Below, piece after piece: positions 26,814 through 40,740 of a stretch of 64,000 nucleotides of DNA. Every line of letters begins with the position of its first letter. The stretch's first letter is position 1. The DNA lies in the NCBI RefSeq assembly GCF_965205175.1, contig NZ_OZ242038.1, positions 2,356,001 through 2,420,000 of the forward strand, given 5' to 3'. The translations under genes and the position numbers were made by a program. The stretch is from Poriferisodalis sp965205175. GTDB lineage: Bacteria > Actinomycetota > Acidimicrobiia > Acidimicrobiales > Poriferisodalaceae. The notes beneath the pieces are model-generated. The model was not told the origin of the DNA and searched no databases. It saw only the letters and a list, made by a program, of their open reading frames with translations.

Positions 26814-27911
26814 TCAGCTTCGGACCTCAGCGTCGCCCAGCGCCTTCAGCCTGTCGGCAGCATCAGCGAAGTCTGGCTCAACCTCGGCGAGCCGCGCGAA
26901 TCCGCGACGAGCACGCTGCAGGTCGCCGACGCGGTCGTACAGGTCGGCGAGTGCGTACCACAGTCGCAGGTGATGCTCCTTGGGCCGCCGGTGACGCACC
27001 GGACCGGCCTCGAGCAGACGGATGGCGTCGCGTGGCCGGCCCTCGTCTGCGAGCGCACCGGCGGTGACGATCCGGCCCTCCGTGATCGTCTGCGCGTCCG
27101 GATCGGCGCTGCGCAGCCGATCCCACACGTCATGCACGTCATGCAGCCGGCCCAATGCGCGATAGCAGTCCGCCAGCACCGGCAACTGGTCAACCGCGCC
27201 GGTGAGTTCTTCGTAGCGCTCGAGCCGGTGCGATGCCGCAGTCCAGCGGCCGAGCCGGTACAACGTCAGGCCGTACAGCTCTTGCACGTCGGCGACTGCG
27301 GCGTACCTCTCCGCCAAGGGCCGCAGCGTGGCGAGTGCGTCTCCGAACCGCTCCACCAGGAAGTCCTCGGCGGCATCCTTGAGCCGGTGCGCGAGCCGTT
27401 GCTGCTCGGCAGCCGGCAGATCTCTCACCGAAGCCGGGTCCAGTCGGGGCAGCTCCACGCGCACGGCAGGCCGACGCCGACCCGGCGCCTTTCGCTGCGG
27501 TCTCGTGCTCTCGGGCTGGGCGGCGCGGGGCTCTTGGGGCGCCGGGGCACGCTGATCGCGACGCGCCGGAACGCCTGCGGCATACGCATCGCCGCCGCGG
27601 ACGCCGGGAATCGGGCGCAGCAGCGATGCTCCCTTGCGAGCTACTCCGCCCCAGTCCGTCCGACGCGCCGCCTGTGAAGCAACGTCATCGGTCGGCTTCG
27701 GGCTACGGCCGGCGGACCTCGGCGAAGGTCCGCGGGCCGGTCGGCCGCGGCCTGCGCCGCGGCCGCCGTCTTGTCTGCTGCCGTCACGGCTGTCGTCACG
27801 GCTGACATCACCCCTGACATCACGTCTGCCGGCATCACGATCGGTGTTGCGCTTCCGGTCGGCATCCGATGAACGCCGGGGCCGGGTCGTTCCTCGCCGC
27901 GGCTGCGTCAT
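26814..27911 (-). CDS. tetratricopeptide-repeat protein with basic disordered N-terminus
   Basis: Residues 1-150 are very rich in Arg, Asp, Gly and Pro, with near repeats such as RDVRGDVSRDDSRDGSR, and are probably disordered. Residues 165-365 are helical and contain TPR-like units (LKDAAEDFLVERFGDALATL, VQELYGLTLYRLGRW, WYALADLYDRVGDLQRA). A TPR protein at this place upstream of tlyA is conserved in actinobacteria (the mycobacterial Rv1691 position). Function unknown; TPR folds usually mediate protein contacts. ATG 27911; the 240 bp behind the stop hold only short imperfect repeats of GTCAACAG and TCTGCGGGTCAGCTT. Confidence 0.85.
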   Translation of the reverse strand: MTQPRRGTTRPRRSSDADRKRNTDRDAGRRDVRGDVSRDDSRDGSRQDGGRGAGRGRPARGPSPRSAGRSPKPTDDVASQAARRTDWGGVARKGASLLRPIPGVRGGDAYAAGVPARRDQRAPAPQEPRAAQPESTRPQRKAPGRRRPAVRVELPRLDPASVRDLPAAEQQRLAHRLKDAAEDFLVERFGDALATLRPLAERYAAVADVQELYGLTLYRLGRWTAASHRLERYEELTGAVDQLPVLADCYRALGRLHDVHDVWDRLRSADPDAQTITEGRIVTAGALADEGRPRDAIRLLEAGPVRHRRPKEHHLRLWYALADLYDRVGDLQRARRGFARLAEVEPDFADAADRLKALGDAEVRS

Positions 27912-28049
27912 GTCTCAAGGGTAGGCCCCGCACGCGTGTCCTCCACTCGTCCAACAGAGTCATCGGGCCGGATTGCTGCTGGGTAGGCCCGCGCACGTAT
28001 CCCCCAACCTCAAAGACACCAAGGCTCAAAGACACAGGGTCCTAGGACG

Positions 28050-28084
28050 CGAAGAACCCCCGCCGCATACACGACGGGGGTTCG
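28050..28084 (-). terminator. intrinsic terminator of the rRNA operon
   Basis: GAACCCCCG (28054-28062) pairs with CGGGGGTTC (28075-28083) around a 12-nt loop. Read on the minus strand the stem is followed by TTCTTCG. It stands just 5 bases after the end of 5S, the right place for ending the rRNA transcript. Confidence 0.8.
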
Positions 28085-28088
28085 GGTT

Positions 28089-28203
<115 letters not shown>

Positions 28204-28285
28204 GAACTGCCGCTGCAGACTCCTGCACAGCGATGCACGGACAGCGCACGCACCGGCGCGCTTCCTCAAGACTGAGTACCGAGAC

Positions 28286-33194
<4,909 letters not shown>

Positions 33195-33685
33195 ATCTCG
33201 CCTGCGGCATGGTGCGGGTGAACCGCGCATCGCCGCCGGCAGGATCGAAGAGCCTCTGCCGCTCGCCGAAGGGAGACCCCTCGCCGAGCTGCATCTGGCC
33301 GGAATTGGTGCACCGTCGCATGTCGGCCCGCGCACGGCGAGCCTGATGAGACGGCACGAACAAGTTGGTCCCCGGTCATGGGTTGACCGTGGACCGGCTG
33401 TGTGGTTCGACCGGCGGCTGAAATCCAGCAGCCGACCGCCCGCACTGGCGTTTTCGTCCTCTGTTCTGTTGTCAAGGAGCGCTGCCGATGCGAACTCGCC
33501 GGCAGCTGACACTCACACGGCACCCGCCGCTGCGCCCTGTAGCAGAGCGCCGCGGAGGACACCGCCGTAGGTGCCCGGCCCTTCGGTGCCGCTACGCGGC
33601 CCGTGAGGGGGACACAGGACACTACAGGGTGTGGCCGGCAGCCGCAACCTCTGCCGGCCGCGGATTCTGCACAGCGTCGCGAAGC
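33195..33685 (-). promoter_or_regulatory. rRNA operon leader and promoter region
   Basis: This 491-bp gap between tyrS and 16S contains no convincing gene. On the minus strand a perfect TTGACA (33475-33470) lies about 280 bp before 16S and is the best -35 candidate, but no good -10 hexamer is seen 16-18 bases later. The open frames here overlap the 16S end and are not credible. Promoter and antitermination sites are expected here, but I cannot place them firmly. Confidence 0.35.
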
Positions 33686-34957
33686 TCAGGACACCGTGGC
33701 GACGTGCCAGCGCTTCTTGCCCCGCCGCAGCAGCAGGTAGCGGCCGCAGAGCAGGTCGTTGCTGGCGAGCAGCCGGTCGGGATCGCTGGTGCGCTCGCCG
33801 TTGATGTACACGCCTCCTTCGGCCAGCGCCCTGCGCGCTTCGCTGCGACTGCGCGCCAGGTCGGCGTCGACCAGCACATCCACCACCGACGCCCCGAGCG
33901 TCCGCAGCGGACCGGAGGGCACCTCGCGGGCCACGAAGGCCAGAGCCGACGCTGATGCGGTGCGCAGCGCGTCGGCGTTGCCGAACAGCACGTCGCTGGC
34001 CTGCGCCGCAGCCGATGCCGCCTCGTCGCCGTGCACGATGCGCGTCACCTCTGCTGCCAGCCGCCGCTGACCCGCGCGTCGGCCCGGGTCGGCCAGGTGC
34101 GCTGCGGCGATGTCGCGCACCTCGGACACTTCGAGGAAGGTCAGCTGCGCCAGCAGCTTCGCGACATCGGCATCGTCCACGCCGATCCATGCCTGATAGA
34201 AGCGGTAGGGGCTCATGGCGTCCGCGCTCAGCCACAACGTCTCGCCGGCTGCGGTCTTGCCGTACTTGGCGCCGTCGCTGCGAGCGAGCAACGGCCAGGT
34301 CAGCGCATGGGCGGGACGGCCCAGCCGGCGCCGGATCAGGTCGATGCCGAGCACGATGTTGCCCCACTGGTCCGAGCCTCCGACCTGCAGTTCGCACTCG
34401 ACGTTCTCCGCCAGCCACAGGTAGTCATAGGCTTGGAGCAGCATGTAGCTGAACTCGGTGTACGACAGGCCGTCGCCCTCGTCGAGCCGGCTGCGCACCG
34501 ATTCCTTGCCGATCATCTGCTGCACCGTGACGTGCTTGCCGACGTCTCGCAAGAAATCGAGCACCCCGACGCCGACTGTCCACGCACGATTGTCCAGCAG
34601 CCGGGCCGCGTGCGGTCCGTCATCGAAATCCAGGAACTGGCGCAGCTGCGGAACGATGCCTTCGAGATTGCGGGCCAAGGCGTCGTCGTCGAGCAGGTTC
34701 CGCTCCGTCGAGCGCCCGCTGGGATCTCCGACCATCCCGGTGGCGCCGCCTGCCAGCGCAATCGGCCGATGGCCGCCGAGTTGCAGGCGCCGCAGCGTCA
34801 GCAGCCCCAACAGATTGCCCACGTGCAGGCTCGCGGCGGTGGGGTCGAAGCCGCAGTACACGGTGATCGGCCCCGTCCCCAGACGCTGAGCGAGCGCCCG
34901 CCGGTCCGTCGTCTGATGAATCAGTCCCCGTGCGTCGAGGTCCGCCAGCACGTCCAC
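33686..34957 (-). CDS. tyrS: tyrosyl-tRNA synthetase
   Basis: Class I synthetase for tRNA-Tyr. The nucleotide motif is SLHVGNLLGLLTLRR (HIGH type, about 44-58), followed by GGATGMVGDPSGRSTER, QVGGSDQWGNIVLG and KYGKTAAGE (KMSKS equivalent, about 230). The C-terminal 65 residues form an S4 domain (LARSRSEARRALAEGGVYIN). At 423 residues it is complete. GTG start at 34957 (MDVLADLDARGL). It stands upstream of the rRNA operon in the same direction. Confidence 0.97.
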   Translation of the reverse strand: MDVLADLDARGLIHQTTDRRALAQRLGTGPITVYCGFDPTAASLHVGNLLGLLTLRRLQLGGHRPIALAGGATGMVGDPSGRSTERNLLDDDALARNLEGIVPQLRQFLDFDDGPHAARLLDNRAWTVGVGVLDFLRDVGKHVTVQQMIGKESVRSRLDEGDGLSYTEFSYMLLQAYDYLWLAENVECELQVGGSDQWGNIVLGIDLIRRRLGRPAHALTWPLLARSDGAKYGKTAAGETLWLSADAMSPYRFYQAWIGVDDADVAKLLAQLTFLEVSEVRDIAAAHLADPGRRAGQRRLAAEVTRIVHGDEAASAAAQASDVLFGNADALRTASASALAFVAREVPSGPLRTLGASVVDVLVDADLARSRSEARRALAEGGVYINGERTSDPDRLLASNDLLCGRYLLLRRGKKRWHVATVS

Positions 34958-35010
34958 GCAGCCAGTCTGCCGGAGCGGGGTGCGCGAAACCAGCGAGCGA
35001 GGTCAGCCGG

Positions 35011-35778
35011 CTAGCCGCGCGGCGTCCAGCGGAAGCAGCGCAGCGTGATCAGCACTCCTACCACTCCCCAGGCCAGCATGATCGTCCAGCGCCACACCGG
35101 CATGGGCACACCCTGGCCGAACGGATCGAACGTGCGGCCCAGCGCCAGCGCCAAGTGCTTGATGGGGAAGACGTCGCCGATGACGCTCATCCAGCGCGGC
35201 GCTCCCGCTGAAGGGATGAACACGTCGGAGACGAAGTACAGCGGCAGCACGCACATGTTGGTGACCGCCGGCGCGGCCTGCTCGCTGGGGCAGGCGCAGG
35301 TGACGGCGAGCCCCAGCGCCGAGAACGCCGCTGCGCCGACGAGGAGCGTGATCAACAGGCTCGGCACGGCCGCGAGCTGGACGCCGACGCCGTAGCCGAA
35401 CCGGCCGATGCCCACCACGAGCACCGTCATCAGCCCGGTCAGCGCCAGCGACGCGCCGACCTGTCCGCCGACGTAGACCCAAGGCGGCAGCGGGGTCGCC
35501 CGCATCGCCTTGAGCACGCCGCTCTCGCGCCGGATGACCGTGACGATGGCAGCGTTCATGAAGTTCGCCGAGACCAACGCCAGCGCCAGTATCCCCGGGA
35601 CGTACATCGTCGCGACACGCGCGCCGGTCGAGCTGATGACCTCATTGCCGAAGATCGACGTGAAGATCACCAAGAAGATCAAGGGCAACAGCACCGTGAA
35701 GAAGGTGGCCGCCGCGCTGCGCCGGAAGCTGAGCAGGTTGAACGACACCTCGCTTCGCAGCTGACGCAGGCGTCTCAT
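35011..35778 (-). CDS. ABC-2 type exporter permease
   Basis: An integral membrane protein of 255 residues with about six hydrophobic segments. It has the ABC-2 pattern (FNLLSFRRSAAATFFTVLLP, a VIRRESGVLKAMRATPLPP loop, and VLPLYFVSDVFIP). It forms an exporter with the ATPase encoded immediately upstream, whose stop overlaps this start as ATGA. This group exports drugs, lipids or polysaccharides; the substrate cannot be read here. Confidence 0.85.
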   Translation of the reverse strand: MRRLRQLRSEVSFNLLSFRRSAAATFFTVLLPLIFLVIFTSIFGNEVISSTGARVATMYVPGILALALVSANFMNAAIVTVIRRESGVLKAMRATPLPPWVYVGGQVGASLALTGLMTVLVVGIGRFGYGVGVQLAAVPSLLITLLVGAAAFSALGLAVTCACPSEQAAPAVTNMCVLPLYFVSDVFIPSAGAPRWMSVIGDVFPIKHLALALGRTFDPFGQGVPMPVWRWTIMLAWGVVGVLITLRCFRWTPRG

Positions 35779-36833
35779 GCTGGATTGCTGGTTGGGGTGG
35801 GGCCAGTCGAGGTGGGGCCAGTCGAGGTGGGGCCTGCGAGGGTGGGGCCAGTCGAGGCGGGGCGGGTCAGCGCGAGGTACGTGTCCTCCAGCGTCGGCGG
35901 GGCGACAGCCAGCGAATCCAGTCGCACCCCGGCGCCAGCAGCAGCGGCGAGCAGCTCGCGCACCACGCCGTCGATGTCGCGGGTGGCGATCGCCGGCCGC
36001 TCCATGAGCTGAGCTGCGGTGCTCGGGCTCGTCGCTGCATCGGTCGCCAAGTCGGTCGCCCGGTCGGACGTGCTCGCCGAAACGAGCAGGTCTGCAAGAC
36101 GTTGGGGCAGCTGCCGCCGGCTCAGTTCCGCCGCGTCCCAGCTGATGTGCGACGGCAGACAGACGCGTGCCGCCAGTTCGGACGCGGTGCCGTCGGCCAC
36201 GATGCGGCCGCGCGAGATGACGATGATGCGATCCGCCAGCTGGTCGGCCTCGTCCATGTAGTGGGTCGTCAGCATCACCGTCACGCCCAGCGAGCCCAGA
36301 CCGCCGATCATCTGCCACGCCTCGCGCCGAGCGGCAGGGTCAAAGCCGGTCGTCGGCTCGTCCAAGAACACCAGCTCCGGGTTGCCGACGAGCGCCAGCG
36401 CCACCGCCAGTCGCTGTCGCTGACCCCCGGACAGGCGACGCGTGCGCATACCGGAAGCCTCGACCAGTCCGACTTGGGCCAACACGTCAACAGGGCGTCG
36501 GGGCGCGCTGTAGTAGGCCGACCACATGGTGACGATTTCCTCAGCGGTGAAGTCGCCTTCGTGCGTTGCGCCTTGCAGCACTACGCCGATCCGTTCCCTC
36601 CAGTCCGGGCCGGCGCGCGCCGGGTCGGCGCCCAGCACCCGCAGCGTGCCCGACGTTGCGGTGCGGAGACCCTCGAGAATCTCGACGGTGGTGGTCTTGC
36701 CCGCACCGTTGGGACCCAGAAACGCCACGACCTCGCCGGTCGCGATCGTCAAGTCGACGCCGCTGACCGCTTCAAGCTCGCCGTAGCGCTTGCAGAGCTG
36801 GGTGACCTCGATCGCGAGGCGTGCCGCGGTCAT
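35775..36833 (-). CDS. ABC exporter ATP-binding protein
   Basis: A 352-residue ATPase with Walker A GPNGAGKTT (about 40-48), the signature LSGGQRQR, Walker B LVFLDEPTTGFDP and the switch histidine in TTHYMDEAD. A C-terminal DrrA-like extension follows. It ends in a low-complexity tail of five-residue repeats (TGPTS type), in DNA a 15-bp tandem array at about 35797-35860. The tail overlaps the permease start. The ATG at 36833 gives MTAARLAIEV. Likely a drug or lipid exporter subunit. Confidence 0.9.
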   Translation of the reverse strand: MTAARLAIEVTQLCKRYGELEAVSGVDLTIATGEVVAFLGPNGAGKTTTVEILEGLRTATSGTLRVLGADPARAGPDWRERIGVVLQGATHEGDFTAEEIVTMWSAYYSAPRRPVDVLAQVGLVEASGMRTRRLSGGQRQRLAVALALVGNPELVFLDEPTTGFDPAARREAWQMIGGLGSLGVTVMLTTHYMDEADQLADRIIVISRGRIVADGTASELAARVCLPSHISWDAAELSRRQLPQRLADLLVSASTSDRATDLATDAATSPSTAAQLMERPAIATRDIDGVVRELLAAAAGAGVRLDSLAVAPPTLEDTYLALTRPASTGPTLAGPTSTGPTSTGPTPTSNPA

Positions 36834-36923
36834 CGCCCGAACGATGCATCGCCCGAACGCACGTCGTCACCCAGGCCCCAGTCAGTCTTCGGCATGAGTC
36901 TTCGGCATCAGCCGTCCGTATCG

Positions 36924-36987
36924 GTCGTCAGCATCAGTCGTCAGCATCAGTCTTCAGCGATCAGTCTTCAGCGATCAGTCTTCAGCG
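36924..36987. repeat. two adjoining minisatellites (13-bp x2, 14-bp x3)
   Basis: GTCGTCAGCATCA occurs at 36924-36936 and 36937-36949. ATCAGTCTTCAGCG occurs exactly three times at 36946-36959, 36960-36973 and 36974-36987. The array lies between the ABC transporter and the next gene and supplies the last codons and stop of that small gene. It is one of many such short arrays in this window. Confidence 0.9.
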
Positions 36988-37220
36988 CCAGGCTCGGGGT
37001 CGGCGTAGCGGTGGGGCCAGCGCACTTGAGGTCGAACGGCCGCCGCATACAGCAGGACACCGAGCGGACCGCTGTAGACGATCAGCAGGATCCAGTGCCA
37101 GCGACGCTTGCCAGCAGCCCCGAACCGTTCGCGGCCGAGCCGCAGGATGTCGATGATCCCGGCGGCCATGATCAGCGCTGCCGACGCGCAGGCGACGACC
37201 AGCACGGTGCCGATACCCAC
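36975..37220 (-). CDS. small membrane protein, PLDc_N type
   Basis: An 81-residue protein with two hydrophobic segments (VLVVACASAALIMAAGIIDIL and WILLIVYSGPLGVLLYAAAV) separated by a basic loop with RRWHWILLIVYSGPLG. It resembles the small phospholipase D-nuclease N-terminal domain family, which are inner-membrane proteins of unknown role. GTG start at 37220; no other start is better. The C-terminal tail (YADPEPGAED) runs into the 14-bp minisatellite. Confidence 0.65.
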   Translation of the reverse strand: MGIGTVLVVACASAALIMAAGIIDILRLGRERFGAAGKRRWHWILLIVYSGPLGVLLYAAAVRPQVRWPHRYADPEPGAED

Positions 37221-37278
37221 GCAGCCACGCTACCGGCGCACGCGCCTTCGCTTGGCCGGCGCGTGCATCGGCGATGGG

Positions 37279-38103
37279 CTACTGGCGTCGAAGGGCCACA
37301 GCAGCGGCGAGCTCGAAGCCGTAGCGAGCCAGCCGACGCGTGCTGGCATCGAGATTCAGCCGAGGCTCATCGAGCTGATGGCGCCCGATCCACCGCAGCT
37401 GCTCGGACTCGTGGTTGCCGCTCGGCACGGCATGGCGAGGGGCGCGGACGAGGTAGCGCACGTCGAAATGCAGGTGGTCTGGCTCTGCATGCCCCTGGCC
37501 GACTGCCTGATGGCCGACAACCAAATCGCTGACAGCCAAATCGCTGACAGCCAGATGGCTGTCAACCAGACGGCTGACAACCAGATGTATGTCAATGTCG
37601 ATTGGCTCTGTCCAGACCTCGAGGCCGTCGATGCCGGTTTCCTCGGTGGCTTCGCGCAGAGCAACCCCGGCGAGGGCTCTCTCGCCGTCGGCGTGTCCGC
37701 CCGGCTGCAGCCATCGACCGATCTTGCGGTGCAGGAGGACCAGTCCCTTGGTCGCGTCGTCGCTCACCACCCACGCAGACGCCGTCACGTGGCCGACTTC
37801 GCACGAGCGATGCAGCGCGTCGGGGTGACGGGCCATGAAGTCGATCATCCGACGCCGATGCGTCGCCTGGACGCGATCACGGGGCTTGAACGCCTCAGCC
37901 ACCGCCATGGCGGCACCGAGATCGCCCGCTTCACGGACGACAGCTTCAGGGACGACAGCTTCACGGTCGACAGCCATATGGCCATCCCGCGACAGAGCGG
38001 CGGCGGGCAGCCTCGCGAACCCGCCGCGCCCGGGCGCAGCCGGTGCCGAACGCGGGCGCGTCGCCTCGAACTCGTTGCCGGGCATCCACTGCGCCGAACT
38101 CAT
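37279..38103 (-). CDS. NUDIX hydrolase with minisatellite-derived inserts
   Basis: Hydrolase of nucleoside-diphosphate-linked substrates. The NUDIX box is GGHADGERALAGVALREATEETGI in two parts; the REATEETGI half is canonical, while the first Glu is replaced, as in the related GGHADGD subgroup. The conserved domain starts near MAVAEAFKPRDRVQ. Between IDIDIH and HLHFDVRYL the protein carries an insert made of repeats (HLAVSDLAVSD), from a 15-bp DNA repeat. A second repeat (EAVVPEAVVREA) precedes the domain. ATG 38103 overlaps the glycosylase stop as ATGA. Damage sanitation together with the neighbouring glycosylase is plausible; the substrate is unknown. Confidence 0.82.
   Translation of the reverse strand: MSSAQWMPGNEFEATRPRSAPAAPGRGGFARLPAAALSRDGHMAVDREAVVPEAVVREAGDLGAAMAVAEAFKPRDRVQATHRRRMIDFMARHPDALHRSCEVGHVTASAWVVSDDATKGLVLLHRKIGRWLQPGGHADGERALAGVALREATEETGIDGLEVWTEPIDIDIHLVVSRLVDSHLAVSDLAVSDLVVGHQAVGQGHAEPDHLHFDVRYLVRAPRHAVPSGNHESEQLRWIGRHQLDEPRLNLDASTRRLARYGFELAAAVALRRQ
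37505..37590. repeat. 15-bp minisatellite inside the NUDIX gene
   Basis: About five degenerate copies of a 15-bp unit (GCTGACAGCCAAATC type) keep the reading frame and encode the LAVSD repeats inserted in the NUDIX fold. Confidence 0.85.
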
Positions 38104-38684
38104 CGCCTGCTGAGGTGCGCGCTGGAAGCGTCGTACCAGCGCCACAGCAGATCCGTGCCGCTGCTGATGCCGATGCGCGCCGACCGCGCGACGTCTGACG
38201 GCACCACGCCGTCGTCGCAGATGCTGAGGCCACTGGGCGACGTCAGGTCGCAGCCGTCGTGTTCGCCGCCGATGCCGAGTGCCTGAGTCAGCTTGGCCGG
38301 CCCCGAGCACAAGCTCCGGCAGTCCGCGACACGTCGGCGGACAGCCATGTGTCGCACACCGTGCGTCGGCTCGAGGGCGCGCAACAGCACTGCGTCACCG
38401 ACGCCTGCCGGTGCGCACACGGCATTCGCACACCAGTGCAGGCCGTAGATCAAGTACACGTAGAGATGCCCGGGAGGCCCGAACATCGAGGCGTTGCGAG
38501 CCGTCGGGCCGCGGCGCGAGTGCGCCGCAGGATCACCGACGCCGCAGTACGCCTCGACCTCCACGATGCGTCCCGCCGTGCGAGTGCCGCTCTCGTGTAC
38601 CAGCAGTTTGCCGATCAGGTCCGGAGCGACATCGGTGGCCGGGCGCTCGTAGAACGCCCTCGGCAGCGGGACACCTGCCGACAC
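38100..38684 (-). CDS. DNA-3-methyladenine glycosylase (AAG/MPG family)
   Basis: Removes alkylated purines from DNA in base excision repair. FYERPATDVAPDLIGKLLVHE, VEAYCGVGDPAAHSRRG, NASMFGPPGHLYVYLIYG and HWCANAVC are family blocks; the Glu in EVEAY is the catalytic acid. I start at GTG 38684 (VSAGVPLPRAFYERP), giving 194 residues, normal for the family. A longer frame overlaps argH and is not used. The gene follows argH by 13 bp. Confidence 0.9.
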   Translation of the reverse strand: MSAGVPLPRAFYERPATDVAPDLIGKLLVHESGTRTAGRIVEVEAYCGVGDPAAHSRRGPTARNASMFGPPGHLYVYLIYGLHWCANAVCAPAGVGDAVLLRALEPTHGVRHMAVRRRVADCRSLCSGPAKLTQALGIGGEHDGCDLTSPSGLSICDDGVVPSDVARSARIGISSGTDLLWRWYDASSAHLSRR

Positions 38685-38697
38685 GCGCAGTGCCTGA

Positions 38698-40266
38698 TCA
38701 CCCTTGTGGCCCGCGGTCTGTGCTGCCGGCCGGCTCTCGCCCGGCGTCAGCCAGCCCGGCGCCGGCCAGCCCAGCATCGACCAGCGCCGTGTGGAGCCGT
38801 GCCAGCTGCACCGCCACGGCATCGGGGCCGCTCGCACCCGGCGTGTTGCGGCTGAGGTATGCGGCGCCGGGCCTCAGCAATCGGGCTGCTTCGGGTCCGA
38901 GCGCCGGGTGAACGGCCACCAGTTCGGTCAATCGGTCGGACGCGCTCGTGATCTGCGGCGCGACCGCTGATTCGGTGGACCCGACCTCTGGCTCTGCCTC
39001 CACTGGCTCTGCCTCGTCGAACGACTCGGCCAAGGCTTGACGCACGAGCCCGGCGACGAGGGCGTGGGCGTCGCGGAACGGCATGCCGGCCTTCACCAGC
39101 CATTCGGCCACGTCGGTGGCCGCCGCCAGCGGGTCGTCTGCGCCAGTCGCCATGGCCTCGGCATCGAATTCGACGGTCTGCATGAGCCCGTCGAACGCCA
39201 CGGTCACCAGCCGCACCGTGTCGACTGCGTCATACAGCGGTTCCTTGTCTTCCTGGAGGTCCTTGTTGTACGCCAGCGGGAGTCCCTTCAGCGTCGCCAG
39301 CAGGCCGGTCAGAGAGCCGATGAGACGCCCGGCCTTGCCGCGCGCCAGCTCGGCGACATCGGGGTTCTTCTTCTGCGGCATCATCGACGACCCGGTTGCA
39401 TAGGCATCGTCGAGCCTCACGAAGCCGAACTCCGCACTCGACCACACCACCAGCTCCTCACCGAGGCGAGACAGGTGGATCCCCACCATGGCGAGCGCAA
39501 ACAACGTCTCGGCGACGAAGTCACGATCGCTGACGGCGTCGAGCGAATTCTCGAACACTGCCGCGAAGCCGAGTTCCGCAGCGGTCGCTGCAGGATCCAG
39601 CGGCAGCGTGGAACCGGCCAGCGCTCCCGCGCCGAGCGGGCACACGTCGGCTCGACGTCTCGCATCGCCCAGGCGCCCGACGTCTCGCAGCAGGGCCCAC
39701 GCGTGGGCGGCGAGGTGATGCGCCAGCCCCACCGGCTGGGCCTGCTGCAAGTGCGTGTAGCCAGGCAGCCGTATGCCCGCAGCATGAGCCTCGCGGGCCC
39801 GCGCGGCGAGCGTCGCAGCCAAACCCAGCAGCAGCCCCGTCAGCTCGTCGATGGCGCTGCGCGTCCACAGGCGCAGGTCGGTCGCCACCTGATCGTTGCG
39901 ACTGCGGCCAGTGTGCATCTTGGCGGCGGCGGCGCAGAGCTCGGTGGCTCGCCGTTCGACCGCGGTGTGAATGTCCTCGTCGGTCGGCGCCCACACCATC
40001 TGGCCTTCGGAGATCTCGTGCTCCACGTGATCGAGCGCAGCCACGATGTCGTCACGCTCGGCAATCGACAGCAGACCGACGCCTGCCAGCATCGAGACGT
40101 GAGCCCGCGACGCAGCGACGTCCTGCGCGAACATGCGCCGGTCGAACGACAGCGAGTCGTTGAGCATCGCGGCCGCCGCCGCAGGCGCCCTGTCGAATCG
40201 GCCGTGCCACAACGTGGCGGCACCGTCGGCGGACGCGCGGTCTGTCGGCATCGCCTGGGGGCTCAC
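38698..40266 (-). CDS. argH: argininosuccinate lyase
   Basis: Last step of arginine synthesis: argininosuccinate to arginine plus fumarate. The signature GSSMMPQKKNPD, the N-terminal HTGRSRNDQVATDLRLW and YTHLQQAQPV are present. The C-terminus is extended by an acidic insert (EAEPVEAEPEVGSTES) and a repeat-like tail (VDAGLAGAGLADAG). The start is GTG 40266, which overlaps the argR stop as GTGA; ATG 40251 is an alternative. The enzyme needs argininosuccinate, but argG is not in this cluster. Confidence 0.95.
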   Translation of the reverse strand: MSPQAMPTDRASADGAATLWHGRFDRAPAAAAAMLNDSLSFDRRMFAQDVAASRAHVSMLAGVGLLSIAERDDIVAALDHVEHEISEGQMVWAPTDEDIHTAVERRATELCAAAAKMHTGRSRNDQVATDLRLWTRSAIDELTGLLLGLAATLAARAREAHAAGIRLPGYTHLQQAQPVGLAHHLAAHAWALLRDVGRLGDARRRADVCPLGAGALAGSTLPLDPAATAAELGFAAVFENSLDAVSDRDFVAETLFALAMVGIHLSRLGEELVVWSSAEFGFVRLDDAYATGSSMMPQKKNPDVAELARGKAGRLIGSLTGLLATLKGLPLAYNKDLQEDKEPLYDAVDTVRLVTVAFDGLMQTVEFDAEAMATGADDPLAAATDVAEWLVKAGMPFRDAHALVAGLVRQALAESFDEAEPVEAEPEVGSTESAVAPQITSASDRLTELVAVHPALGPEAARLLRPGAAYLSRNTPGASGPDAVAVQLARLHTALVDAGLAGAGLADAGREPAGSTDRGPQG

Positions 40267-40730
40267 AGGCCCGCCAGCTCGCGGCAGCGCTCGGCGACGG
40301 CGCGGCCGCCGAGCTCTTCGCACGCCACGACCAACAGCGTGTCGTCGCCCGCCACGGTGCCGACCACGCCCTCGATGCCGTTGCCGCTGCGGTCGATGGC
40401 CGAGGCGACGACATGGGCAGAGCCCGGCGGTGTTCGCAGCACGACGAGGTTGAGCGAACTGCGCACCTCGAGCACCCAGTCGGAGAACACGCGGCGCAAC
40501 GTGCCCGACCGCAGCGCCTCAGGAGCGTCAGTTGCTGGAATGGCGTACACTGTCCGCCCCGCCGTTCGCATCTTGGCCACGCCCAGCTCCACCAGATCGC
40601 GACAGACGGTGGCTTGGGCAACCTCCACGGAGTGTTCTGCCAACAGCTGGACCAGCTGCGCTTGGCTGCCGACTTCGTGGCTGGACAGCAGTTCGCGGAT
40701 GAGATGCTGCCGCCGCATCTTGGCGCTCAT
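40263..40730 (-). CDS. argR: arginine repressor
   Basis: Arginine-responsive hexameric DNA-binding protein. The N-terminal winged helix (RRQHLIRELLSSHEVGSQAQ, VAQATVCRDLVELG) is followed by the oligomerisation and arginine-binding domain with GTVAGDDTLLVV. At 155 residues it is standard. It is expected to bind ARG boxes upstream of argC (45206-45230) and repress the cluster. The argF stop to argR start gap (10 bp) carries a partial 14-bp duplication around GCTCATGACGT. Confidence 0.95.
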   Translation of the reverse strand: MSAKMRRQHLIRELLSSHEVGSQAQLVQLLAEHSVEVAQATVCRDLVELGVAKMRTAGRTVYAIPATDAPEALRSGTLRRVFSDWVLEVRSSLNLVVLRTPPGSAHVVASAIDRSGNGIEGVVGTVAGDDTLLVVACEELGGRAVAERCRELAGL

Positions 40731-40740
40731 GACGTCACGC

